From: Candidatus Heimdallarchaeota archaeon
GTDB taxonomy: Archaea > Asgardarchaeota > Heimdallarchaeia > Heimdallarchaeales > Heimdallarchaeaceae
Direction of reading: 5' to 3'
NCBI GenBank assembly: GCA_023139025.1
Contig: JAGLOH010000145.1
Location: 1 to 6,019, forward strand
Length of the DNA stretch: 6,019 nucleotides
The position numbers were made by a program, and so were the translations under genes. Within the stretch, counting starts at the first letter, position 1, and every line of letters begins with the position of its first letter. The notes beneath the pieces are model-generated. The model was given only the letters and a program-made list of their open reading frames with translations. It was not told the origin of the DNA and did no database searches. Of this stretch, positions 1-5,693 are shown one piece after another.

Positions 1-1
1 A

Positions 2-307
2 TCACCTTACATCTCCAAAGGTATATTCAAACCTCACAAAATGATGGGAACAGCTCCAGGATTTGTACCAGAAACACTTGACGAGGATATAATTGATGAG
101 ATATTTCTTGTTAAACAAGCTGATGCTTTTGAGATGTGTAGAAAAATGGCATTAATAGAAGGTATTCTAGTTGGAATAAGCTCAGGAGCAGTATGTGAGG
201 CAGCAAAACAAATTTCGAAAAGAGTAGAGAATAAGAAAAAGAAAATTGTTGTTGTTTTAGCTGATACAGGACAAAGATATCTCAGTGTAGAAGAATTATT
301 TGAATAA
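2..307 (+). CDS. cysK: Cysteine synthase (O-acetylserine sulfhydrylase family), C-terminal part, 5' end outside window
   Basis: The reading frame is open from base 2 and ends at TAA 305-307, giving 101 codons of what is normally a protein of about 300 residues, so only the last third is present. Family hallmarks are visible. PHKMMGTAPGFVPETLD matches the segment after the PLP-binding glycine loop (compare PHKIQGIGAGFVP in bacterial CysK). VGISSGA is the conserved stretch near the cofactor, and ADTGQRYLS matches the C-terminal (P/A)D.GERYLS motif. Fold-type II PLP enzymes of this family make cysteine from O-acetylserine (or O-phosphoserine in some archaea) and sulfide in the cytoplasm. The catalytic lysine lies upstream of the window. 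Cystathionine beta-synthase shares this domain and cannot be excluded from a fragment. The ATG pair at 41-46 is internal to the frame, not the start. The gene converges on the tRNA-Val gene. Confidence 0.9.
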   Translation, partial: SPYISKGIFKPHKMMGTAPGFVPETLDEDIIDEIFLVKQADAFEMCRKMALIEGILVGISSGAVCEAAKQISKRVENKKKKIVVVLADTGQRYLSVEELFE

Positions 308-314
308 AGAAATA

Positions 315-392
315 TGGTGGGGTGGGGCGGATTCGAACCGCCGACTTCCTCCACGTCAAGGAGGTATCATAGCCAGGCTAGATCACTGCCCC
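315..392 (-). tRNA. tRNA-Val: tRNA-Val (anticodon GAC), CCA encoded, two acceptor-stem mismatches
   Basis: Read on the minus strand from 392, the cloverleaf is as follows. The 5' acceptor strand is GGGGCAG and positions 8-9 are TG. The D arm has a 3-bp stem ATC/GAT around a loop containing GG. The anticodon arm is CCTCC-TTGACGT-GGAGG with anticodon GAC at 357-355, reading GUC/GUU valine codons. The variable loop is AAGTC. The T arm is GGCGG-TTCGAAT-CCGCC, followed by the 3' acceptor strand CCACCCC, discriminator A (318) and encoded CCA (317-315). Layout and A73 fit archaeal tRNA-Val. Acceptor pairs 1-72 to 4-69 and 7-66 are G-C, but 5-68 is C/A and 6-67 is A/C, so two adjacent pairs do not form. 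No intron is seen. A T-rich run on the minus strand below base 314 could end transcription. Confidence 0.93.
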
Positions 393-435
393 TTTTATCG
401 ATAGATTTTTCTTCGTTCTCTTCTTTCTAGTTTTC

Positions 436-445
436 TTTAAATATT
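436..445 (-). promoter_or_regulatory. Possible TATA box for the tRNA-Val gene
   Basis: On the minus strand this reads AATATTTAAA, a TATA-like element centred about 48 bases upstream of the mature tRNA 5' end at 392. With the usual archaeal spacing of about 25 bases from TATA box to start site, transcription would begin near 413-418, leaving a leader of roughly 20-25 bases for RNase P to remove. The surroundings are AT-rich, so chance matches are common. Confidence 0.3.
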
Positions 446-667
446 TTTTGTTACAAATCTTTGTTTAACCAATATTTGTTGTTTCTTTCTTTTTGGCTAA
501 TTAAAATCTTCTTTTTTTTCATTCTAATTATTAATTTGGTTTCTTCAAATTTGCTTGTTTTCTTTAATATTTTCTCCTTAAGATACCATTTTGTCAAACT
601 TTCGTTTTTTTCCGACTCAAAATCATATTCCAATCCTTGTTTCTTTTTTCAATATCACTAGGTAACA

Positions 668-676
668 TTTATAAAA
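668..676 (+). promoter_or_regulatory. TATA box of the transporter operon
   Basis: TTTATAAAA at 668-676 is a close match to the archaeal TATA box (consensus around TTTATAWA). It is centred near 672, about 69 bases before the ATG at 741. Typical archaeal spacing puts the transcription start near 696-700, giving a leader of about 40 bases. The bases just upstream (663-667, TAACA) are only a weak BRE candidate. It is the best TATA candidate near the operon and sits in the right place. Confidence 0.6.
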
Positions 677-700
677 ACTTCAACAGACAATCTATCAAAG

Positions 701-719
701 GAATAGTGTTAAACTATTC
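701..719 (+). repeat. Inverted repeat (7-bp arms) in the operon leader, possible operator or RNA hairpin
   Basis: GAATAGT at 701-707 and ACTATTC at 713-719 are perfect inverted copies separated by five bases, GTTAA. The element lies immediately downstream of the predicted transcription start of the transporter operon. Two readings are possible: a DNA operator for a dimeric repressor, or a short hairpin at the extreme 5' end of the mRNA. The sequence does not decide between them. Confidence 0.5.
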
Positions 720-722
720 TGT

Positions 723-734
723 TCACTCGAGTGA
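723..734 (+). repeat. Perfect 12-bp palindrome overlapping the Shine-Dalgarno region
   Basis: TCACTCGAGTGA is a perfect 12-base palindrome with no spacer. Its right half contains GTGA of the ribosome binding sequence GTGAT (732-736), four bases before ATG 741. As DNA it is a compact operator-like site. As RNA the ends TCAC/GTGA can pair around a TCGA loop and hide the ribosome binding site. It is one of two inverted repeats between the TATA box and the start codon. Confidence 0.5.
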
Positions 735-740
735 TTTATT

Positions 741-3356
741 ATGGATAAAAGTGTAGCAATGTCTTTAAAAATCGTTGGTTTTCTCCTTATTCTTACTTCT
801 GCCTGGATACCTATATATACAATTACTTTTGATTCAACAACGACTGAACCTGAACCGATTATTTTTATTGGTTCTCAGAACATTGCAGGAGTCCTTCATA
901 ATGTATATTATGAAAATAATCTAGCATTTGTTGTAGATTCAGATACAGGGCTAAATATTGTAAATGTAACTGATGCAACAACACCAGAGATTATTGGGAC
1001 ATACAATATTGCAAATGGGGCCAATGGTATATTCGTGAAGGATAACTATGCTTACATTGCAGATACAGTTACAGGATTACAGATTGTTAATATTACTGAC
1101 CCTACCACACCAACACAAGTTGGTACATATAGTATTACAGGTGGAGCCAATGATGTATTTGTATCAGGTAATTATACCTATATTGTAGATTCAACAATAG
1201 GGTTTCAAATACTAAATATTAGTGATCCAACAACGCCAATACAAGAGGGTTTTTTTAGTATTTCAGGAGAAGTAAACAGTTTAATTGTAAAAGATGAACT
1301 CGCATATATTGTAGATTCAATAACTGGTTTACGTATTCTAAATATTACTGACGCAACTTTACCAAGCTTGGTTGCAACCTTTGATGTAAACGAACCAGTA
1401 TATGACATAGCTGTTTTAGGAAATTATGCTTACATTGTTGGTGCAAATATCGGCATACAAGTAGTAAATATAACTAATCCTCAAACTCCAGTTCTCACTA
1501 GTTCTTATCATATTGAAGGAAATGTCAATGGAATATATATTGAAAATGAACATGCATATATTGTTGATTCGACTGTTGGAATACAGATTGTTTCAATTAT
1601 AAATCCAGAAGAACCAACTCTTGTAGGCTCGCAAGAGATTACAGGAGAGATAAATGGAATATTCGTAAAAGACGGATATGCATATGTTGTAGGAGTAGGT
1701 TTAGAGATTTTTAGAGTAAGACCCAGGTCTCATTATGATTCAGCAGGTATACTAGCACGAATCTTCGGTTTCAAAATCGATTATAAAATGTTAACCTACA
1801 GTAGTGCAAACAACCTCGCTCAAGAACGATTCCTGGAAGCAGAAATACCTAGTAGTGTTGTTATTCTTGCTGCGGCTCTGTGGTTTATACTAATCTTTGC
1901 CTTAGTTGCAGTTGTTTTGGGTCAGGTTTTCCAAAGTGGTGGTTTTAAATCGAGAGGTACTTTTGCAGATATTGCTGCAGGTATTCTTTTACTTATGGCC
2001 TTGGTAATTGCTATTCTCTCAATGAACCGAACAATGGCTATAGCAGCAGAAAGATACCAAGCTTTAGTAACGGGACAAACTGCAGCCTCAACGGTGCCTG
2101 TTACGTTTAACCCGAATGATTCAACACCATCTTACTTTGACATTGGTTTAACAGGTTCAGTTGGACCAGGATTCTACATATTCACTATTGGAATATTAAT
2201 GATGGTAACTGGTATTTTTCTACCAGTCAATTGGCAACAAACAACCAGCTCCAAGATGTCAAGGAGAATTGGTGATACTGGTGTTCTTAGATGGATCAAG
2301 AATATAGCATCATTAAGATTAACTACTTACGTTACTCGCAGATTATTAACTCTTATTCCTCTCTTCATTGCAATATGTGTGATGACGTTTGTAATGGTAA
2401 ACGGAATGGGTGATCCAGTAGCCTTGTTACTACTTGGAAAACAAAGAGTAACGGAACAAGATAGGATAAATCTTACTAAAAAACTTGGTTTAGATCAGCC
2501 TATTTATGTTCAATTCGTGTCTTGGTTCTACAACCTCATACGTGGTGACATGGGTATAAGTTTCCAATCAGGTCAATCAATTAATAATTTGATTGGTGGA
2601 TTAATTTGGGAAACTCTAAAGCTTCAGTTAGCATCATTTGCACTAGCTTTGATTATTTCGATACCTTTGGGTGTTTTAGCAGCAAAGAATCAAAACACAT
2701 GGATTGATTCAGCCGCTAGTTCTTTCGCACTCTTAGGTCTCTCAATGCCAATTTTTGTGTTTGGTTTATTATTAATATATATATTCAGCGGATATGGTTT
2801 AGGATGGTTCCCAGCTGCAAAAGCTCATCGAATACCTACGCCGACGCCTGTATTCAGTTCTACGAACTGGCAATTATTTTGGTCAGGGCAGTGGGGCGGT
2901 GTTGGTGGATTTTGGAATAATGTAGGTGTAAGATTAGGGGATTCACTCCTTCATATGGCTTTACCAACTATAACTTTGACATTTGCTTTCTTAGCCCTAT
3001 ATACTAGATTAGTTAGGTCAACAATGCTTGAAGTTCTTAGACAAGATTATGTCTTATCAGCAAGAGCAAATGGATTATCTGAAAGAACCATTACATGGAA
3101 ACATGCATTCAGAAATGTTTTGATTCCTGTAGTAACCTTTGTTGGGTTGTTTATGGCTACTGCTTTAGCTGGAGCCCCAATCACTGAAACGCTCTTCACA
3201 TGGCCTGGTTTAGGATTCAAATATGTAGGTGCGGTGCTACTTTTGGACTTCCCGATGGTCTTAGGTACGACGGCGGTTCTAACGTTACTTATCTTACTAG
3301 GTAACTTGATAACAGATGTTGCTTACGTTGCGGTAGATCCGCGTATAGAACTATGA
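741..3356 (+). CDS. dppB: Fusion: extracellular LVIVD-type seven-bladed beta-propeller + extra membrane segments + DppB-type peptide ABC permease
   Basis: This 871-residue protein is more than twice the usual DppB length (about 310-340). Residues 9-30 form a membrane anchor or signal segment. Residues 40-326 are LVIVD-type repeats (AYIVD..TGLQIVNITDP..P) in an exact 42-residue period starting at 55, 97, 139, 181, 223, 265 and 307. Predicted membrane helices follow at about 372-395, 409-427 and 474-495, with basic loops 398-408 and 505-534 on the cytoplasmic side. The DppB core starts near 528 (YVTRRLLTLIPLF), with GMGDP at 555-559, LGLDQPIYVQF at 582-592, the EAA loop ARANGLSERTITWKHAFRN at 774-792 facing the ATPase, and a C-terminal DPRIEL. 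Counting helices gives ten with both ends inside, so the propeller lies outside. ATG 741 is preferred to ATG 759 because GTGAT at 732-736 is properly spaced. It starts an operon; dppC follows after 17 bases. The propeller's function is unknown. Confidence 0.9.
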   Translation: MDKSVAMSLKIVGFLLILTSAWIPIYTITFDSTTTEPEPIIFIGSQNIAGVLHNVYYENNLAFVVDSDTGLNIVNVTDATTPEIIGTYNIANGANGIFVKDNYAYIADTVTGLQIVNITDPTTPTQVGTYSITGGANDVFVSGNYTYIVDSTIGFQILNISDPTTPIQEGFFSISGEVNSLIVKDELAYIVDSITGLRILNITDATLPSLVATFDVNEPVYDIAVLGNYAYIVGANIGIQVVNITNPQTPVLTSSYHIEGNVNGIYIENEHAYIVDSTVGIQIVSIINPEEPTLVGSQEITGEINGIFVKDGYAYVVGVGLEIFRVRPRSHYDSAGILARIFGFKIDYKMLTYSSANNLAQERFLEAEIPSSVVILAAALWFILIFALVAVVLGQVFQSGGFKSRGTFADIAAGILLLMALVIAILSMNRTMAIAAERYQALVTGQTAASTVPVTFNPNDSTPSYFDIGLTGSVGPGFYIFTIGILMMVTGIFLPVNWQQTTSSKMSRRIGDTGVLRWIKNIASLRLTTYVTRRLLTLIPLFIAICVMTFVMVNGMGDPVALLLLGKQRVTEQDRINLTKKLGLDQPIYVQFVSWFYNLIRGDMGISFQSGQSINNLIGGLIWETLKLQLASFALALIISIPLGVLAAKNQNTWIDSAASSFALLGLSMPIFVFGLLLIYIFSGYGLGWFPAAKAHRIPTPTPVFSSTNWQLFWSGQWGGVGGFWNNVGVRLGDSLLHMALPTITLTFAFLALYTRLVRSTMLEVLRQDYVLSARANGLSERTITWKHAFRNVLIPVVTFVGLFMATALAGAPITETLFTWPGLGFKYVGAVLLLDFPMVLGTTAVLTLLILLGNLITDVAYVAVDPRIEL
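903..1718 (+). repeat. Tandem 126-bp coding repeat array (six full units plus a half unit) encoding the beta-propeller
   Basis: Units begin at 903, 1029, 1155, 1281, 1407 and 1533, each exactly 126 bases (42 codons), followed by a partial unit at 1659-1718. Each unit encodes a strand pattern [IVL]xVxxxxAYIVD..xG[LI]QIVNI[TS][DN]P..P. The units have diverged: the protein pattern is clear while the DNA identity is only partial, so the expansion is old. Codons for residues 40-54 (858-902) match the tail of a unit in the same 42-residue register and complement the half unit at the end. Confidence 0.85.
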
Positions 3357-3362
3357 TAAACA

Positions 3363-3368
3363 GGTGAT
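3363..3368 (+). promoter_or_regulatory. Ribosome binding site that fixes a TTG start for dppC
   Basis: GGTGAT lies five bases before TTG 3374. The other operon starts have the same anti-16S pairing register: GTGAT ends four bases before ATG 741 and three bases before ATG 4656, and GGAGG at 5681-5685 would continue to four bases before ATG 5694. The nearby ATG at 3369 abuts the site directly and opens a frame of only nine codons, so TTG 3374 is the likely start. Confidence 0.7.
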
Positions 3369-3373
3369 ATGAG

Positions 3374-4651
3374 TTGCAAAAAGCTAAGAGAACACTAAAA
3401 GGGTCTTTTTCTAAAAGACTTGATAATTACTTAGTGGAAAAAAGATTACCAAGATCTATGTCTTGGGCAGGGGCACTTGCTGTGCTCTGGCAACACTACT
3501 ACCTTAACTACATCATACAATTCTTAGGGATTTTCTTAATATTTGGAGTTGGATTACCATATGGTCTTAAAGCATTTGGAGTTACCATGAGTGTAGATAA
3601 TGTTCGAATAGGACCAATTGGATCTCCATACGCATATTTCATCTATATAGGAATCGTAGCATTAGTATGGGTTGGTATAAAAGTAGGTTGGAGATATTAC
3701 AGGAAGGTAACTGGTAAGAAAGAGATGATTATTGCAAAAGATGGAACTCTTCGAGAAAGAAGTCCTTCTCAATGGTCACTTGTTTGGAGAAGATATAGGA
3801 AAAACAAAGTTGCAGTCTTATCAGCTACTCTCGTAGTTGGAATCACACTTTTGGCAATTATTTATCCAATCTTGATGCCTTTTAGCCCTGTAGGAACTAC
3901 CCCCCTGTTTGATGCATGGAATGGCGGTGGCTCTTTAGCTAATCCGAATCTAAAGTATCCTGGGGGAACAGATATTCTTGGAAGAGATGAATTCTCAAGG
4001 TTACTTGCTGGTAGTGAAGTTTCCTTAACTGTAGGATTATTTTCAACTGTCATGTCGGTTTTAATAGGAGTAACATTAGGTGCCCTAGCTGGATACTATA
4101 GAGGATGGACTGAGGAAGTTATTATGAGAATTACAGACATGTTTCTTGCTTTACCATTTCTTGTAATAGCAATTCTAGCAGTTTCATTCATCAGAAGAGG
4201 AAGATTAGTATTCTTAAGACGGATACCACAATCAGTAGTTATTATTATCGTACTAGGAATATTTGGTTGGGCAGGATTATGTAGGTTAGTCACGGCTAAC
4301 ACTAAGCAGATATACAACTTAGATTATGTAAATGCTGCAAGAGTATTAGGAGCAAGTAATCGGAGAATCATTTTAGTCCATATACTACCTAACATTTTAG
4401 CCCCTATCATTGTTATTGCTACAATATCCATTGCTGGGGGAATCCTCTCAGAAGCAGGATTGACCTTTTTAGGTTTAGGGAGTCCGACGACGATTTCCTG
4501 GGGACAGATGGTTAATGAAGCACAAACGGTTCTGAAAACGAACCCAGAATTAGCGCTTCTACCAGGATTCGCAATATTCTTTGTAGTACTGGCATTTAAC
4601 TTGCTAGGAGACGCATTAAGAGATGCGCTAGATCCAAGGTTAAGAGAGTGA
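3374..4651 (+). CDS. dppC: DppC-type peptide ABC transporter permease with N-terminal two-helix extension
   Basis: This is the second membrane subunit of a Dpp/Opp importer, pairing with the preceding DppB-type subunit to form the channel. It has 425 residues against about 280-320 for typical DppC. The family part starts near residue 132 (SLVWRRYRKNKVAVLSA, the usual first helix). It contains GGTDILGRDEFSRLLAGSEV at 197-216, ITDMFLALPFLVIAI at 253-267, the EAA loop DYVNAARVLGASNRRIILVH at 317-336, LGLGSPTTISWGQMV at 366-380, and a C-terminal GDALRDALDPRLRE. Residues 1-130 are extra, with probable membrane helices at about 47-66 and 87-106 and no recognised domain. The loop at 274-287 (RRGRLVFLRRIPQS) is unusually basic for a position that is normally extracytoplasmic. 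The start is TTG, supported by GGTGAT at 3363-3368. The stop TGA (4649-4651) lies inside the ribosome binding site of dppD, which indicates tight translational linkage. Confidence 0.92.
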   Translation: MQKAKRTLKGSFSKRLDNYLVEKRLPRSMSWAGALAVLWQHYYLNYIIQFLGIFLIFGVGLPYGLKAFGVTMSVDNVRIGPIGSPYAYFIYIGIVALVWVGIKVGWRYYRKVTGKKEMIIAKDGTLRERSPSQWSLVWRRYRKNKVAVLSATLVVGITLLAIIYPILMPFSPVGTTPLFDAWNGGGSLANPNLKYPGGTDILGRDEFSRLLAGSEVSLTVGLFSTVMSVLIGVTLGALAGYYRGWTEEVIMRITDMFLALPFLVIAILAVSFIRRGRLVFLRRIPQSVVIIIVLGIFGWAGLCRLVTANTKQIYNLDYVNAARVLGASNRRIILVHILPNILAPIIVIATISIAGGILSEAGLTFLGLGSPTTISWGQMVNEAQTVLKTNPELALLPGFAIFFVVLAFNLLGDALRDALDPRLRE

Positions 4652-4655
4652 TACT

Positions 4656-5693
4656 ATGGCACAAGATAAAAAAATACTAGACTTACGAAATGTTTACACC
4701 TATTTTTACACTGAATCGGGTGTCGTTGAAGCCTTAGATGGTGTTTCCTTCGATGTTAATTATGGTGAACCTGTTGGTATTGTTGGTGAATCAGGCTGTG
4801 GTAAAACAGTCACTGCCCACTCCACTTTACGTATCTTACCCAAGAATGGTAAAACTGTTGCTGGGGAAATAATCTACAAGGGTGTTAACCTTCTTGATTT
4901 ACCTGACCTTCAAATGAGAAGGATACGTGGTAAAGAAATAGCTATGATTTTCCAAGATCCTATGACAAGCTTGAATCCAATCTTCAAAGTATCTGATCAG
5001 ATGACTGAAGTCATTGCTTTGCATAGAAAATGTAATAAGAAAGAAGCTCTAGAGATTGCCATTGAAACCCTAGATCAAGTAGGGATTTCTGAAGCTGAAA
5101 AACGTATTACTGATTATCCTCACCAATTCAGTGGAGGAATGCGTCAGAGAATCCTTATAGCCAGAGCACTTGCTCTTCAACCCAGCCTTTTGATTGCTGA
5201 CGAACCTACAACTGCTTTAGATGTTACAATTCAAGCACAGGTTCTTGAAATCATCAAAGAAATGCAGAAAAAGCTAGGGTTAGCTATGATGCTCATTACT
5301 CACAATCTTGGAGTTGTTGCGGAGACTACAAAACGAGTTCACATTTTCTATGGTGGTCGTGTTGTTGAATCTGGACCAACAGAAGATATATTCATTGACC
5401 CCAAACATCCATACACATATGCACTCTTTGAGAGTATTCCATCTCTAGAAAAAGACAAGACACGTCTTGAAACAATTCCTGGTAATGTACCAAGATTGAT
5501 TAATCCCCCAAAGGGATGTCGTTTCCATCCAAGATGTAAATATGCAACTGAAATTTGTTCTCGTGTTCGACCTCCTGAATTTAAGTTCGGCAGGGGTCGT
5601 CGTGTTGCTTGTCATCATTTCGAGGAACTAGATTTGCATATAGATATGGAAGCTATACGTGAGAGTAGAAAAGCTATAAAGGAGGAAGCATAA
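4656..5693 (+). CDS. dppD: DppD-type oligopeptide ABC transporter ATPase with C-terminal Fe-S cysteine motif
   Basis: This cytoplasmic ATPase drives peptide (or nickel-type) uptake by contacting the EAA loops of the two permeases. At 345 residues it has normal DppD/OppD length. All nucleotide-binding motifs are present: Walker A GESGCGKT at 44-51, Q-loop FQDPMTSLNP at 99-108, signature FSGGMRQR at 158-165, Walker B LLIADEP at 178-184 with catalytic Glu183, D-loop ALD at 187-189, and switch His216 in ITHNLGVVA (the family usually has THDL, so Asn replaces Asp217). The C-terminal oligopeptide-transporter domain follows (HPYTYALFESIPSL at 251-264). It contains cysteines 288, 294, 301 and 319 in the GCRFHPRC...C...C pattern that binds a 4Fe-4S cluster in characterised DppD/OppD proteins. 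The gene starts four bases after the dppC stop, with GTGAT at 4648-4652, and its own stop is directly followed by the next ATG. Confidence 0.95.
   Translation: MAQDKKILDLRNVYTYFYTESGVVEALDGVSFDVNYGEPVGIVGESGCGKTVTAHSTLRILPKNGKTVAGEIIYKGVNLLDLPDLQMRRIRGKEIAMIFQDPMTSLNPIFKVSDQMTEVIALHRKCNKKEALEIAIETLDQVGISEAEKRITDYPHQFSGGMRQRILIARALALQPSLLIADEPTTALDVTIQAQVLEIIKEMQKKLGLAMMLITHNLGVVAETTKRVHIFYGGRVVESGPTEDIFIDPKHPYTYALFESIPSLEKDKTRLETIPGNVPRLINPPKGCRFHPRCKYATEICSRVRPPEFKFGRGRRVACHHFEELDLHIDMEAIRESRKAIKEEA

Larger units (their letters stand above)
393..740. other. T-rich intergenic region between tRNA-Val and the transporter operon
   Basis: These 348 bases hold no convincing gene. The plus strand is strongly T/pyrimidine-rich, with runs of 5-8 T at 405-409, 443-448, 510-517 and 605-611. 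Such runs, on the strand transcribed from cysK, could act as archaeal oligo-T terminators for cysK readthrough. On the minus strand the same stretch is purine-rich and encodes only low-complexity Lys/Glu-rich frames. An 8-base palindrome TATCGATA lies at 396-403. The right end (from about 660) carries the TATA box and leader repeats of the operon, listed separately. No CRISPR repeats, transposon ends or further tRNA genes are seen. Confidence 0.6.

Noticed and set aside
34..354. 106-codon open frame on the minus strand across the cysK 3' end and part of the tRNA
   Set aside because: It is antisense to a clear cysK frame and overlaps the tRNA gene; its protein has no recognisable motifs.
451..633. 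60-codon minus-strand frame rich in Lys and Glu
   Set aside because: It needs a TTG start, has no well-placed ribosome binding site, and its composition simply reflects the purine-rich strand of a low-complexity spacer.
461..661. 66-codon plus-strand frame encoding a Phe/Leu/Ile-rich hydrophobic peptide
   Set aside because: T-rich DNA automatically gives Phe/Leu/Ile codons; there is no ribosome binding site and no membrane-protein pattern of charged flanks. It ends before the operon TATA box.
315..740. Considered the tRNA as an integration site of a mobile element
   Set aside because: No integrase, no direct repeat of the tRNA 3' end and no transposase is visible in the window.
1205..1408. 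67-codon minus-strand frame inside the propeller repeats
   Set aside because: Shadow of the repeat array; no independent signals.
903..1718. Considered whether the regular 126-bp period is a CRISPR or non-coding tandem repeat
   Set aside because: The period is a multiple of three, the units are divergent at the DNA level but conserved as protein, and they lie in one long reading frame.
3369..3398. ATG at 3369 as an alternative dppC start
   Set aside because: It is in another frame, ends after nine codons, and has no spacing from GGTGAT at 3363-3368; TTG 3374 is correctly spaced.
3862..4317. Two minus-strand frames (3862-4053 and 4096-4317) inside dppC
   Set aside because: Both lie antisense to conserved DppC motifs, with no start signals.
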